64,000 nucleotides of DNA from Amycolatopsis sp. (GTDB taxonomy: Bacteria > Actinomycetota > Actinomycetes > Mycobacteriales > Pseudonocardiaceae). Location of the stretch: positions 17,451 to 81,450 of the forward strand of contig NZ_JAODNM010000109.1 in NCBI RefSeq assembly GCF_025464955.1, given 5' to 3'. A model generated the notes under the pieces. It did not search any database and had not been told where the DNA came from. It saw only the letters and a program-made list of their open reading frames with translations. Of the stretch, positions 45,316-53,877 are shown piece by piece (position 1 is the first letter of the stretch; each line of letters begins with the position of its first letter). The translations under genes and the position numbers were made by a program.

Positions 45316-46325
45316 CGTGCACCTCCAGCGGTGACAAGGGCGGTGGCTTCGGTGTCTTGGGTGGCTTCGGCGAACCGGCGTCCGGCGTAGCGCAGGTAGA
45401 CGTCGTCCAGTGACGGGCGGGCGACCGTCACTGCGGCGACACCCAGCCCGGCTTGGTCGAGCGCGGCGAGCACGAGCGGGACCGCGGCGGCGCCGTCGTC
45501 GGCGCGGGCGCTGAGCCGGTGCCCGTCGAACGTTACCTCCCGCACCCCGGGAAGGCAGCCGAGTACCGCTCGCGCCCGCTGTTCGTCGGGCAGGTCACGC
45601 AGTTCGAGGTGGACGGCGTCGCCGCGTAGTTCGGCCTTGAGCGTGTCCGGTGTGCCTTCCGCGACAATCCGCCCTTTGTCCACAATGGCCAGTCGATCGG
45701 CGAGCCGGTCGGCCTCGTCCAGATAGTGCGTGGTGAGCAGGATGGCGAGCGCTTCGTCGCCGGCGAGGCGGGCGATCTCGGTCCACATCGCCGCCCGCGC
45801 CTCCGGGTCGAGCCCGGTGGTCGGTTCGTCGAGGAACAGCACCCGCGGCCGGTGGACGAGGCCGAGTGCGACGTCGAGCCGGCGTTGCATGCCACCCGAG
45901 TACGTGCGGACCGGGCGGTCCGCCGCGTCGACGAGATCGAAGCGGTCGAACAGTTCCTTGACGCGCTCGCGCAGGTCTGCGCCACGCATACCGTAGATTC
46001 GCCCCTGCAGCACCAGATTGTCGCGGCCGGTGGCCGACGGGTCCGCGCCGGAGCGCTGCGACACGACGCCGATCACCCGCCGCACGCGGTCCGGCCGGCG
46101 CAGGACGTCGTGCCCGGCAACGGTCGCGGCGCCGGAATCGGGACAAGCCAGGGTGGTCAGGATCTTGACGGTGGTGGACTTGCCGGCGCCGTTCGGGCCG
46201 AGTAGTCCGAACACCTCGCCCGGTCTGACCGTGAGCGAGAGTCCGTCGAGCGCTCTGACGTCGCCCGGGTAGGTCTTCACCAGCCCCTGTGCCTCGACGG
46301 CATCGGGAATTTCCTTGTCACGCAT
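45312..46325 (-). CDS. ABC transporter ATP-binding protein (DrrA-like)
   Basis: 337 residues from ATG 46325, with GGAGAAACC upstream. Walker A GPNGAGKST, signature YSGGMQRRLDVALGLVHRP, Walker B LFLDEPTTGLDPEAR and switch His in LLTTHYLDEAD. The C-terminal DUF-like extension (ALDQAGLGVAAVTVARPSLDDVYL) matches the DrrA type. Likely exports a drug or lipid with the 44539 permease; cargo unknown. Confidence 0.95.
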   Translation of the reverse strand: MRDKEIPDAVEAQGLVKTYPGDVRALDGLSLTVRPGEVFGLLGPNGAGKSTTVKILTTLACPDSGAATVAGHDVLRRPDRVRRVIGVVSQRSGADPSATGRDNLVLQGRIYGMRGADLRERVKELFDRFDLVDAADRPVRTYSGGMQRRLDVALGLVHRPRVLFLDEPTTGLDPEARAAMWTEIARLAGDEALAILLTTHYLDEADRLADRLAIVDKGRIVAEGTPDTLKAELRGDAVHLELRDLPDEQRARAVLGCLPGVREVTFDGHRLSARADDGAAAVPLVLAALDQAGLGVAAVTVARPSLDDVYLRYAGRRFAEATQDTEATALVTAGGAR

Positions 46326-46376
46326 GGTTTCTCCAGGTTTTGGGGTGTACGCGGATCTTTGAACGGGATCGGACGG

Positions 46377-47048
46377 TCAGGCTTTGCGCAGCCGGACTTC
46401 GAGGCCGATGCCTTCGGCGGAGACGGTGCAGGCGCCGAAGGTGCTCTGCGCGGCCAAGTCCTTGAACCGGGCGGGCGAGAACGCGCGGCGGCGGAGCCCG
46501 AGCAGGGCCACCTTGGTCATGAAAGCGTTGACCCGGTTGACGTTCATCGTCAGCACTTCGTGGTCGATCGCGGAGTTGGTCGCCTCGCCGCTCATGTCCT
46601 GGATCACGGCCGTGCCGCCGTTGCGCAGGACGCGGTGTATCTCGTTGATGGCGCGCACCGGTTCGACGAAGTTCTTGAACGCCGCCTGGCACACGATCAG
46701 GTCGAACGACCCGGCCTCGAACGGCAGGTTCGTCGCGTCGCCGCGGCGGAAGTCGACGGTGACGCCGGACCGTTTGGCGTATTCGGTCGCGATGTCGACC
46801 ATCGTCCGGCTGATGTCCAGCCCGGTCACGGTGAACCGGCCGAGCTTCGCCAGTTCGACGGCGTGATAACCGGGGCCGGGCGCGATCTCGAGGATGTCGG
46901 TGCCGTCGGGCAGGTCTGCGGTGAGCTGCGCCGCCTGGACCCGGTTGGCCTCGAGCTGGGGCTCGGTGCCCCGCAGCCGGGCGTACCAGCGTGCCTGGGG
47001 GCCTTCCATCTCGGGCAGCAACTTGAAGCGCTTCTGGGTGTCGTTCAT
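46377..47048 (-). CDS. SAM-dependent methyltransferase (class I)
   Basis: 223 residues from ATG 47048, GGAGGA upstream. Motif I ILEIAPGPGYHAVELAKLG, motif II GLDISRTMVDIA, then FRRGDATNLPF and FDLIVCQAAFKNFVEPVRAINEIHRVLRNGG, the UbiE/Methyltransf_11 pattern. Substrate unknown. It is the first gene of a methyltransferase-ATPase-permease operon, downstream of a PadR gene on the same strand, which suggests modification and export of one small molecule, or a resistance unit. Confidence 0.9.
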   Translation of the reverse strand: MNDTQKRFKLLPEMEGPQARWYARLRGTEPQLEANRVQAAQLTADLPDGTDILEIAPGPGYHAVELAKLGRFTVTGLDISRTMVDIATEYAKRSGVTVDFRRGDATNLPFEAGSFDLIVCQAAFKNFVEPVRAINEIHRVLRNGGTAVIQDMSGEATNSAIDHEVLTMNVNRVNAFMTKVALLGLRRRAFSPARFKDLAAQSTFGACTVSAEGIGLEVRLRKA

Positions 47049-47219
47049 TACTTCCTCCGGTTTCGGAATCACTGTCTTCCGAACCGGCCTGCGACAAGAT
47101 CCAGCTACACTCGCTTTGCCATCTCGTGGCTGGGTCCGTTCGCGGGCTTCGGTTCGAGGTTGAAAGGTCCCGGTGGCGGTGTTCCCGCACCCCCGCCGGG
47201 GCCGTTTACTCGGTGGGTC

Positions 47220-47873
47220 TCATTCGGTGCTGCTCGTCGTGCCCCTCTCCGCCATCTCGACCAGTTCGGCCGGGATTTCCCCCGTCTGGTGCCACGTCCG
47301 CCACTGCTCGACACCCGGCATCGCGCCGGACTTGAGCTCGTCGAGCACCGAGCGCGTCCAGGCCGCTTCCGCTTCACGGACGGCCAGGTCGTACTCGGTC
47401 TCGATCAGCAGCAGCCTGGGAAGTTCCTGGCTGAATCGCGTTATCTCCGCGCGGGCCGCGGCCAGTTGCGGCTCCAACGCGGTCAGCCGGGTTTGCAGCA
47501 GTTGCATCGCGTCGTCCGGATCGAGGACCAACAGGTTGGACAAGCCGGCCTTGAACCTCGGATACTCCGGCTCGGGCACACCGACCAGTTCGCGAACCCA
47601 GTCCTTGACCTCGGCGTGTCCCGCTTCGGTGAGGCGGTAGACCGTCCGTTCCGGCCGTCCTCCTTGCCTCACGGTCTCGGCGGCCTCGACGAAGCCGTGC
47701 TTCTCAAGGTTCTGCACGACCGTGTACAGCGAACCCCATTTCACCTTGAGGTCCTGGTCCTTGCCGCGCTCCCGCATGACGGACGCGATCTCGTAGGGAT
47801 GCATCGGTTTCCCGATGAGGGTCGACAGCACGGCCAGTGCCAGCAGATTGCCCACCTTGCGTCGCTTGGCCAC
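47220..47873 (-). CDS. PadR family transcriptional regulator
   Basis: 217 residues. GTG 47873 is chosen for GAGGGAG upstream. Winged HTH: LALAVLSTLIGKPMHPYEIASVMRER, KWGSLYTVVQNLEKHGFVEAAETVRQGGRPERTVYRLTEAG, then the C-terminal Vir_act_alpha_C-like dimer helix (residues about 120-200). PadR proteins usually repress nearby exporter genes; the methyltransferase-ABC operon 171 bases downstream is the obvious target. Confidence 0.92.
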   Translation of the reverse strand: MAKRRKVGNLLALAVLSTLIGKPMHPYEIASVMRERGKDQDLKVKWGSLYTVVQNLEKHGFVEAAETVRQGGRPERTVYRLTEAGHAEVKDWVRELVGVPEPEYPRFKAGLSNLLVLDPDDAMQLLQTRLTALEPQLAAARAEITRFSQELPRLLLIETEYDLAVREAEAAWTRSVLDELKSGAMPGVEQWRTWHQTGEIPAELVEMAERGTTSSTE

Positions 47874-47960
47874 CGCTGCTCCCTCGTCGCCGATTACTCG
47901 CCTACGAGCATACGGCCGCGAGTGCCGACACGGCAATAGGGGTTTTTCCCTGAGGTAGGG

Positions 47961-48019
47961 ACTGGTGAGTGTTCCGGCCGGTTCTAACCAGGTTCTAACC
48001 GGCCCGAACACTCACCAGT
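47961..48019 (-). terminator. Terminator overlapping the AlkZ-like stop codon
   Basis: 29-base arms (47961-47989 and 47991-48019), outer parts ACTGGTGAGTGTTC and GAACACTCACCAGT perfect. The right arm includes the stop codon of the 48012 gene. Confidence 0.75.
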
Positions 48020-49121
48020 CCTGCCAGCGGACGTCGTGAACGGCGTCGGGCTCGGCGAAGGCCAGCAAACGCGCCGCTGAGCTCTCCAGTCCGGCGATAT
48101 CGCGTTTCGGGATCCGGTCGAACGCAGTGAGCGTCGCGGTCGCGGTGTCGCGTTTGCGCTGGATCTCCCAAAACCCGTTGACGAACCCGTCGACCAGCAG
48201 AGCGCCCTTGACCAGGCCGTTCTGCGTGATGACACGTTTGCGGTGCGCGTCGCTGATCACCCGCGTGCGGTCGGCGTAGGACAGGATCATCTGGTCGAAC
48301 GGGCCGAGCAAACGCGGCGGCGCCGGGGACGACGGATCGGGCCGAGGCGCTTCGGGCAGGTCGAACAGCTCTCGGCCGTCTTCGCTGACGAACGTCCGCA
48401 GGCGCGGGCGAAGCCGCTCGAACACCGCGCTGAGCTTGGTGATGCCTGCCCACGTCTGGGCGTCCTTCACCGACGCCGGGCCGAAAGCCGCGAGATACCG
48501 CTCGACCAGGAGGTCCAGCGAGGGTTCGGCGTCCAGCGGGCGGCCGAGCCAGTCGTCAGTGGTGGCGTACGCCGGTTGCCCGGCCTTGCCCCAGATGCCC
48601 CGCGGCGGGACTTGGACCAGGGGGAGCAGCCCGCGGGCCGCGTGGGTCAGTGACGACGGGTCGCGGTCCGGCCAGCGCTCGGCCAATGCCGCGCCCAGCT
48701 CCTTGGTGGTGTGGGTGCGCGTGCCGAGTAGCTCGCGCGCGGTGGTGGACACCGCGTCGAAGTCGAGTCCGGCCAGCCCTGCCGCGTACTGCGTGTTGGC
48801 GAGTAGGTCTCGGTCGTAGATCACCTGCACGAGCGGCCGCCACGCCAGCGCGTCGGCGGCGGTGACCAGGTGGACCGTCCCGCGCATCAGGGCGATCCGG
48901 ACGACTTCGCGGCTTTCGATCAGCTGCGAAAGCTGTTCCGGGCGGAAGCCGTGAAGCCGGGACCACAGCCCGAAATACGGCGCGAAGGGTGCTTGCGCCT
49001 GGAGCCCGCCGAGCTGCTCGATCGCTTCCGCGGCAGCCAGTTTCGCGCGGCGCAGCAGCAGCTGTCGGGCCAGCGTGGCCCGGTTCAGCGCGCGGAGACT
49101 CAGCGTCTCGATGGGAGGCAT
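48012..49121 (-). CDS. Winged-helix DNA-binding protein of the AlkZ/YcaQ DNA glycosylase family
   Basis: 369 residues from ATG 49121 (AAGG upstream; a start at 49142 is also possible). The family is marked by tandem winged helices and a QxQ catalytic motif; here it is Gln41-Ala42-Gln43 in LGGLQAQAPFAPYFGLWSR. RGTVHLVTAADALAWRPLVQ, GRELFDLP and ILSYADRTRVISDAHRKRV are other family features. AlkZ-type enzymes excise alkylated bases or cut interstrand crosslinks, and in Streptomyces protect from DNA-alkylating drugs. Divergent from the AraC gene at 49171. Confidence 0.85.
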   Translation of the reverse strand: MPPIETLSLRALNRATLARQLLLRRAKLAAAEAIEQLGGLQAQAPFAPYFGLWSRLHGFRPEQLSQLIESREVVRIALMRGTVHLVTAADALAWRPLVQVIYDRDLLANTQYAAGLAGLDFDAVSTTARELLGTRTHTTKELGAALAERWPDRDPSSLTHAARGLLPLVQVPPRGIWGKAGQPAYATTDDWLGRPLDAEPSLDLLVERYLAAFGPASVKDAQTWAGITKLSAVFERLRPRLRTFVSEDGRELFDLPEAPRPDPSSPAPPRLLGPFDQMILSYADRTRVISDAHRKRVITQNGLVKGALLVDGFVNGFWEIQRKRDTATATLTAFDRIPKRDIAGLESSAARLLAFAEPDAVHDVRWQDW

Positions 49122-49170
49122 GGAAGACCTTATCGTGCTCATCGGGAGGGCGTGATCCATAATTCCGGCC

Positions 49171-50238
49171 ATGGCAGAGCTCGCCGCGCCCGCGGTCGGA
49201 GATTGGGACTTCCCGCGGAGCACCGCGAGCATCCTGCTGATGACCCGGTTCGCCGAGGACCGTGGCGCGTCGGTCGGCGAGCTGCTGCGTGGCACCTCGC
49301 TCGACCCGGACCAGCTGCTCGACCCGGCGTTGCAGGTCGACGCGCGGCAGGAGCTGGCCGTTGTCCGGAACGTGGTCCGCGAGCTGGGCGGAAGCGACGA
49401 CACGGCCCTCTCGCTCGGCCGGAAGTATCACGTGACGACGTTCGGTATCTTCGGCTTCGCCTGCATCAGCAGTCCCACGTTCCGGGACGCGATAGCGTTC
49501 TCGCTGCGCTATCTGGACCTGACCTTCACCTTTTGCATTCCGCACGCGAGCGTCGAAGACGGCTACCTGGCGCTGATCATGAACGACGAGCGCGTCCCCG
49601 ACGATGTCGCGCGGTTCCTGCTGCTGCGGGACTTGACCGCGATCTACACGGTGGCAAGGGAGCTGCTTCCCGAGGTTTCCCTGCGCGCATTGGACTTTCG
49701 ACACGATGAACCGGACACTGTGGACTCCTATGTGGACGCTTTCGGGGTGGTTCCGGCCTTCTCGGCGAGCCGGAACGTGGCCGTGCTCGACGTCGCACTG
49801 CTCGACGAACCGCTGCCGCAGGCCAACGAACACACCGTCGCGATCTGCGAGGACCAGTGCCGTCGGCTGGTCGCGCGTCGCCGTGAGCGGTTCGGTGTCG
49901 CGCAGGACGTCCGCGAGCGGCTCATCCGCGTCGGCGGCGCGGGGAGCGGGATGGACGCCGGGATGGACTCCGTGGCACGCGGGTTGAACCTGAGTCCGCG
50001 CACGCTCCGGCGCCGGCTCACCGAAGCAGGCACCAGCTATCGGGCGCTCGTCGACGAGGTTCGCCAGGCGCTGGCCGAGGAGCTGCTGGCCACCGGCGCG
50101 CTGTCGGTCGAGGACGTCGCGTTCCGGCTCGGCTATGCGGAAGCGTCGAGTTTCATCGCCGCGTTCAAGCGCTGGAAGGGCGTCACTCCGGCCGCGTACG
50201 CTCGCCGCTCCTCGCCGCGAGTACGGCAGGGTAGCTGA
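49171..50238 (+). CDS. AraC family transcriptional regulator with N-terminal effector domain
   Basis: 355 residues from ATG 49171. Residues about 20-220 form the arabinose-binding-like (OruR/ArgR-type) domain. The C-terminal AraC HTH has DSVARGLNLSPRTLRRRLTEAGTSYRALVDEVRQ and VEDVAFRLGYAEASSFIAAFKRWKGVTPAAYA. Such regulators often control catabolic operons or lipid uptake. Its last 56 bases overlap the 3' end of the TetR gene on the other strand. Confidence 0.9.
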   Translation: MAELAAPAVGDWDFPRSTASILLMTRFAEDRGASVGELLRGTSLDPDQLLDPALQVDARQELAVVRNVVRELGGSDDTALSLGRKYHVTTFGIFGFACISSPTFRDAIAFSLRYLDLTFTFCIPHASVEDGYLALIMNDERVPDDVARFLLLRDLTAIYTVARELLPEVSLRALDFRHDEPDTVDSYVDAFGVVPAFSASRNVAVLDVALLDEPLPQANEHTVAICEDQCRRLVARRRERFGVAQDVRERLIRVGGAGSGMDAGMDSVARGLNLSPRTLRRRLTEAGTSYRALVDEVRQALAEELLATGALSVEDVAFRLGYAEASSFIAAFKRWKGVTPAAYARRSSPRVRQGS

Positions 50239-50830
50239 CCTTCAGCAGGTGCAGCAGCGAGTCTTCCATGAAGGCACGCAGTGTTGCGCGGTCGAGGGTG
50301 CCGCGCATCAGCCATTCCCGTGACGCGGCGCGCAGCATGCTTCCGTAGGATCGGATCATCGCGCGCAACTCTTCGCGGGCTTCGGTGACGTCGCTCATGA
50401 GCGCGGCTTCGAGGACGTGGTCGGCGGCGATTTCGTCGGCTTCGAGGAAGATCCGCTCGACGTCCGGGTCGCGGCCGATCGCCTCGGGCCCGATCGCGGT
50501 GAGCCATGTCTGCTTGTTGCGCTCGACGACGTCGAGCCAGCGGTCGATGCTCAGGGCGAGGCGGTTTTCCATGGTCGTCTTCGGCAGGCGCTCGGTGACC
50601 GGCGTGGGCACCACCATCATCTGCCGCACGACCTCGAGATACAGCTCGCGTTTGCCGCCGAAGTAGTGGTTGATCAGCGGCCGCGCCACCCCGGCGGCCT
50701 TGGCGATGTCGGAGGTTGACACCGAGGCGTAGTTGCCGGAGTCGAACAGCCGCCGGGCGGCGGCAAGGATCTCCGCGCGCCTCTCCTCCGGCTCGAGTCT
50801 GCGCCGACGGGCCATCGGCTGTGTAGTCAT
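50183..50830 (-). CDS. TetR family transcriptional regulator
   Basis: 215 residues. ATG 50830 is chosen: GGAG lies five bases upstream, and the alternative start at 50857 falls inside the large palindrome (50853-50886) that must be its operator. HTH: AEILAAARRLFDSGNYASVSTSDIAKAAGVARPLINHYFGGKRELY. C-terminal ligand domain has no known ligand. It converges with and overlaps the AraC gene by 56 bases, so the two transcripts would be antisense to each other. Confidence 0.9.
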   Translation of the reverse strand: MTTQPMARRRRLEPEERRAEILAAARRLFDSGNYASVSTSDIAKAAGVARPLINHYFGGKRELYLEVVRQMMVVPTPVTERLPKTTMENRLALSIDRWLDVVERNKQTWLTAIGPEAIGRDPDVERIFLEADEIAADHVLEAALMSDVTEAREELRAMIRSYGSMLRAASREWLMRGTLDRATLRAFMEDSLLHLLKVSYPAVLAARSGERTRPE

Positions 50831-50852
50831 GGCTCCAGCGTCGTGAAAGACG

Positions 50853-50886
50853 GACATCCTGTCAACAAGGCTGTTGACAGGATGTC
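50853..50886. promoter_or_regulatory. 15-base-arm palindrome upstream of TetR gene (operator)
   Basis: GACATCCTGTCAACA (50853-50867) and its exact complement TGTTGACAGGATGTC (50872-50886) flank AGGC, directly upstream of the chosen start codon. Length and perfect symmetry fit autoregulation by the adjacent TetR protein. Confidence 0.85.
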
Positions 50887-50948
50887 AGCGTTTCATCTAC
50901 CTGGGGGAGTGTCACTTTCGACCGGTCCGAAACCGCAATTCACGCGGT

Positions 50949-50978
50949 GTTACCGAACCGGTACGACTCGTCGGTAAC
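50949..50978. promoter_or_regulatory. Inverted repeat GTTACCG ... CGGTAAC
   Basis: Seven-base arms at 50949-50955 and 50972-50978, 62 bases before the start of the small unknown gene; possible operator. Confidence 0.35.
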
Positions 50979-51039
50979 TAAGGCGCCCGCCCGGGCGACG
51001 ACACGGCATGGGGGAACGGCGCGCTGTTGGGTGGTTGGC

Positions 51040-51324
51040 ATGAACGGCTCGAATGGCGGTGACGCCGGGCGCGACGGCCGGTGGGTCGCCGTCACGCTCC
51101 AGAACCGGCAGGTGTGCCTCGATCCGGCCGACGAGTCCGGGGTCAAGCTGTCGTACGCCGGGATCCTGATCGTCCATTACGAGTGCGGCACGAAGGTGTC
51201 GGAGACCTGGCTGCCGCTGGGCGGGGACCCGTCCGAGGAGGACGACGAGCAGCTTATCCGGCAGCTGCGTGAAGCGCTGCTCTGGCAGGCCGGAAAGCGC
51301 CCCGACGCCGACGCCCCCGGCTGA
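51040..51324 (+). CDS. Small protein of unknown function
   Basis: 94 residues from ATG 51040; the frame stays open upstream from 50947, so the start is uncertain and the ribosome site is weak. Acidic, with a central beta-rich part (GRWVAVTLQNRQVCLDPAD, ILIVHYECGTKV) and a C-terminal helix (EEDDEQLIRQLREALLWQAG). Two cysteines. I recognise no family. Codon usage with G/C in third positions supports translation. A hairpin-bearing repeat follows at 51337. Confidence 0.55.
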   Translation: MNGSNGGDAGRDGRWVAVTLQNRQVCLDPADESGVKLSYAGILIVHYECGTKVSETWLPLGGDPSEEDDEQLIRQLREALLWQAGKRPDADAPG

Positions 51325-51336
51325 TTCCCCCGGGCA

Positions 51337-51410
51337 CCGGCTTCCCACTTTTGCGCTTTTGTGGGGTCTCTTAGTTTCTAAGAGATCGCAACTCGACGGC
51401 GACTCGCGAT
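51337..51410. repeat. 54-base repeat (inverted copy at 63471-63524) plus CGCAACTCG-type palindrome
   Basis: 51337-51390 equals the reverse complement of 63471-63524 with one mismatch. It includes TCTCTTAG-TTT-CTAAGAGA (51367-51385). An adjoining imperfect palindrome, ATCGCAACTCGACGG and onwards (51385-51410), belongs to the CGCAACTCG family. It lies between the small unknown gene and the end of the paa TetR gene. Confidence 0.8.
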
Positions 51411-51456
51411 CGTTGCGGGCGCGGGCGCGGGCGCGGGTCAGGGGGTGGGGTGGGGG

Positions 51457-52053
51457 TCAGGGGGTGAGGCGGAGGCCGTCGAAGGCGATTTTGTACACGG
51501 CGTCGGCGATCTCCGCGGCGCTGGAGCCGCTGCGCGGGCGGTACCACTCGGTCAGTGAGTTGACCATGCCGAACAGCAGCCGCGCGGTCACCGCCGGATC
51601 GATGTCCGGCCGCAGGTCACCCTCGGCCTCGGCCTGCTTCACCAGCTCCGTGACGATCGTGTCGAACTCCCGCCGACGGCTCAGCGCGGCGCGCTCGACC
51701 TTGGTGTTCCCGCGGACGCGTAGCAGCAGCGTGACGAACGGCAGCTGCTCGACGAGCACGGCGATACTGCCGCGCACCAGGTGTTCCAGCCTGTCGACAG
51801 CGCGTCCCTCGGTGGCCTCGGCCTCGCGCGCGACGCCGAACAGCCCGCCGAGCGCGCGGTCGACGGCGAGGCGCAGCAGTTCCTGTTTACTCGGCACGTG
51901 GTGGTAGATCGCCGACTTCGTGATGCCGAGCTTGCGGGAGAGATCCTCCATGCTGGTGCCGTCGTAGCCGCGTTCGTTGAACAGCTTGACCGCGACCAGC
52001 AGCAGCGTCTCCAGGTCGTAACCGGGACGGCCACGCTTGGCCGGGGCTGTCAC
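51457..52053 (-). CDS. TetR family regulator of the phenylacetate genes (PaaR-like)
   Basis: 198 residues from GTG 52053. HTH: LFNERGYDGTSMEDLSRKLGITKSAIYHHVPSKQELL, then a helical effector domain ending TEWYRPRSGSSAAEIADAVYKIAFDGLR. Its start overlaps the paaK stop by four bases (GTGA, 52050-52053), so it is translated with paaI-paaK. Actinobacterial PaaR repressors respond to phenylacetyl-CoA. Two related operator-like sites lie in the paaI/paaZ gap (53764 and 53878). Confidence 0.88.
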   Translation of the reverse strand: MTAPAKRGRPGYDLETLLLVAVKLFNERGYDGTSMEDLSRKLGITKSAIYHHVPSKQELLRLAVDRALGGLFGVAREAEATEGRAVDRLEHLVRGSIAVLVEQLPFVTLLLRVRGNTKVERAALSRRREFDTIVTELVKQAEAEGDLRPDIDPAVTARLLFGMVNSLTEWYRPRSGSSAAEIADAVYKIAFDGLRLTP

Positions 52054-53333
52054 GAGGGTTCACGCTGATCGAGCACGCGGCGCATCTTACCGAGCGAGCG
52101 TTCGAGGGTCTCCGGGTCGGACACCTTGACCTCGACGGTCACCCCGACGCCGTCCTTGACCCCGGCGACCAGCTCCGCGGCAGCGCTTACCCGGCGCTCC
52201 GCGGTGGTGTCGGCGCGGGCCTCGACGTGCACGGTGAGGTGGTCCATCCGGCCCCGCGTCGACCGGATGAGCTGGAAATGCGGCGCGAGCCCGGCGGTGC
52301 GCAGCACGATCTCCTCGATCTGCGTCGGGAAGACGTTGACCCCGCGCAGGATGATCATGTCGTCGGTGCGGCCGGTCACCTTCTCCATGCGCCGGAACGC
52401 CGGCCGCGCGGTGCCGGGCAGCAGCTTGGTGAGGTCCCGCGTGCGGTACCGGATGATCGGCAGCGCCTGCTTCGTCAGCGACGTGAACAGCAGCTCACCG
52501 CTCTCGCCGGATGGCAGCACACTCTCGGTGAACGGGTCGATGACCTCGGGGAAGAAGTGGTCCTCCCAGATGTGCAGGCCATCCTTGGTTTCCACGCATT
52601 CCTGTGCGACGCCCGGCCCCATCACCTCGGACAGGCCGTAGATGTCGACGGCGTCGATGGCGAGCCGCTGCTCGATCTCGGTCCGCATCTGCTCGGTCCA
52701 CGGCTCGGCGCCGAAGATGCCGATCTTGAGCGAGCTCGCGGCCGGGTCGACGCCCTGGCGCTCGAACTCGTCGAGTAGCGTCAGCATGTACGACGGGGTC
52801 ACCATGATGACTTCGGGCTTGAAGTCGGTGATGATCTGCACCTGCCGCGCGGTCATCCCGCCGGACGCGGGAATGACCGTGCAGCCCAGTTTTTCCGCGC
52901 CGTAGTGCGCGCCGAGCCCGCCGGTGAACAGGCCGTAGCCGTACGCGACGTGCACCTTGTGCCCAGGACGTCCGCCTGCGGCGTGGATCGACCGGCCCAT
53001 CACCGTCGCCCAGGTGTCGATGTCCTGCGCGGTGTAGCCGACGACGGTCGGCTTTCCGGTGGTGCCGCTGGAGGCGTGGATGCGGCTGACCTGGTCCTGC
53101 GGCACGGCGAACATGCCGAACGGATAGTTGTCGCGCAGGTCCTGTTTGGTGGTGAAGGGGAACTTCGCTAGGTCTTCGAGTGACTTGCAGTCATCGGGAT
53201 GGACGCCGGCCGCGTCGAACTTCCTGGTGTAGAACGGCACGTTGGCGTACGCGTGCCGGAGTGTCCACTGCAGACGTTCCAATTGGACGGTGTGCAGCCC
53301 GTCGGCGGTCAGGTTCGCGCCCTCGTCGATCAC
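52050..53333 (-). CDS. paaK: Phenylacetate-CoA ligase
   Basis: 427 residues. GTG 53333 overlaps the paaI stop codon, with AAAGGC upstream. Adenylate-forming motifs: HASSGTTGKPTVVGYT (P-loop), YGLSEVMGPG (A5-like), YRTRDLTK and GRTDDMIILRGVNVFPTQIE (A8). The size and the VNVFP hinge are typical of PaaK. It makes phenylacetyl-CoA from phenylacetate, ATP and CoA, the first step of the pathway encoded by the divergent paaZABCDE genes. Confidence 0.97.
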   Translation of the reverse strand: MIDEGANLTADGLHTVQLERLQWTLRHAYANVPFYTRKFDAAGVHPDDCKSLEDLAKFPFTTKQDLRDNYPFGMFAVPQDQVSRIHASSGTTGKPTVVGYTAQDIDTWATVMGRSIHAAGGRPGHKVHVAYGYGLFTGGLGAHYGAEKLGCTVIPASGGMTARQVQIITDFKPEVIMVTPSYMLTLLDEFERQGVDPAASSLKIGIFGAEPWTEQMRTEIEQRLAIDAVDIYGLSEVMGPGVAQECVETKDGLHIWEDHFFPEVIDPFTESVLPSGESGELLFTSLTKQALPIIRYRTRDLTKLLPGTARPAFRRMEKVTGRTDDMIILRGVNVFPTQIEEIVLRTAGLAPHFQLIRSTRGRMDHLTVHVEARADTTAERRVSAAAELVAGVKDGVGVTVEVKVSDPETLERSLGKMRRVLDQREPS

Positions 53334-53731
53334 TGGCTTTGCCTTTCTGCGATGACGCGGCTGCGGCCGCGGAACTCGGCGAGCACGGTGTCCCCTCGCC
53401 GCACAGTGACGTCGTAGATGCCGTTGCGGCCGTAGCGGGTGCGTTCTTCGGCGGTCGCGACAAGCTCGTCGCCGAGCTTTCCAGCGGCGACGAACGAGAT
53501 CTCCGCCCCGGAAGCGACGGTCACCGGGCCGCGGCTGTTGCACGCGCAGGCGAACGCGGTGTCGGCGAGGAGGAAGACATAACCGCCGTGGGCGATCGCG
53601 TGGCCGTTGACCATGGACTCGGTGACGCGCATCCGCGCCACCGCGCGTCCGTCACCGGCTTCGAGCAGCTCGATGCCGAGCGCGCGCGACGCCTCGTCCA
53701 CGGCGAACATCTCGTGAGCGGCGTTGGTCAC
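53330..53731 (-). CDS. paaI: Phenylacetate pathway hotdog-fold thioesterase PaaI
   Basis: 133 residues from GTG 53731. Hotdog fold with the PaaI signature MVNGHAIAHGGYVFLLADTAFACACNS (catalytic Asp in LADTAF and HGG loop). Releases CoA from dead-end ring-hydroxylated phenylacetyl-CoA products. First gene of the paaI-paaK-TetR operon; divergent from paaZ. Confidence 0.95.
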   Translation of the reverse strand: MTNAAHEMFAVDEASRALGIELLEAGDGRAVARMRVTESMVNGHAIAHGGYVFLLADTAFACACNSRGPVTVASGAEISFVAAGKLGDELVATAEERTRYGRNGIYDVTVRRGDTVLAEFRGRSRVIAERQSQ

Positions 53732-53763
53732 CGGTTACCCGCCTTGTCTGAACCCAGCTGTTT

Positions 53764-53785
53764 GACTGACCGAATGGACGGTAAT
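53764..53785. promoter_or_regulatory. PaaR-like operator, site 1
   Basis: The 22-base site includes ACCGAATGGACGGTAAT. It resembles the site at 53878-53899 read on the other strand (about 14 of 22 bases agree, including ACCG and the GTAAT end). It lies 33 bases upstream of paaI. Confidence 0.6.
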
Positions 53786-53877
53786 TAATCCTGGGCCAAG
53801 TAAAGGCACCCACCTGCCCGGATGTCAACCACTGCTGGTCGCCCTTTACGGATCGGGTGGCCAGCGGCTACAGTGGA

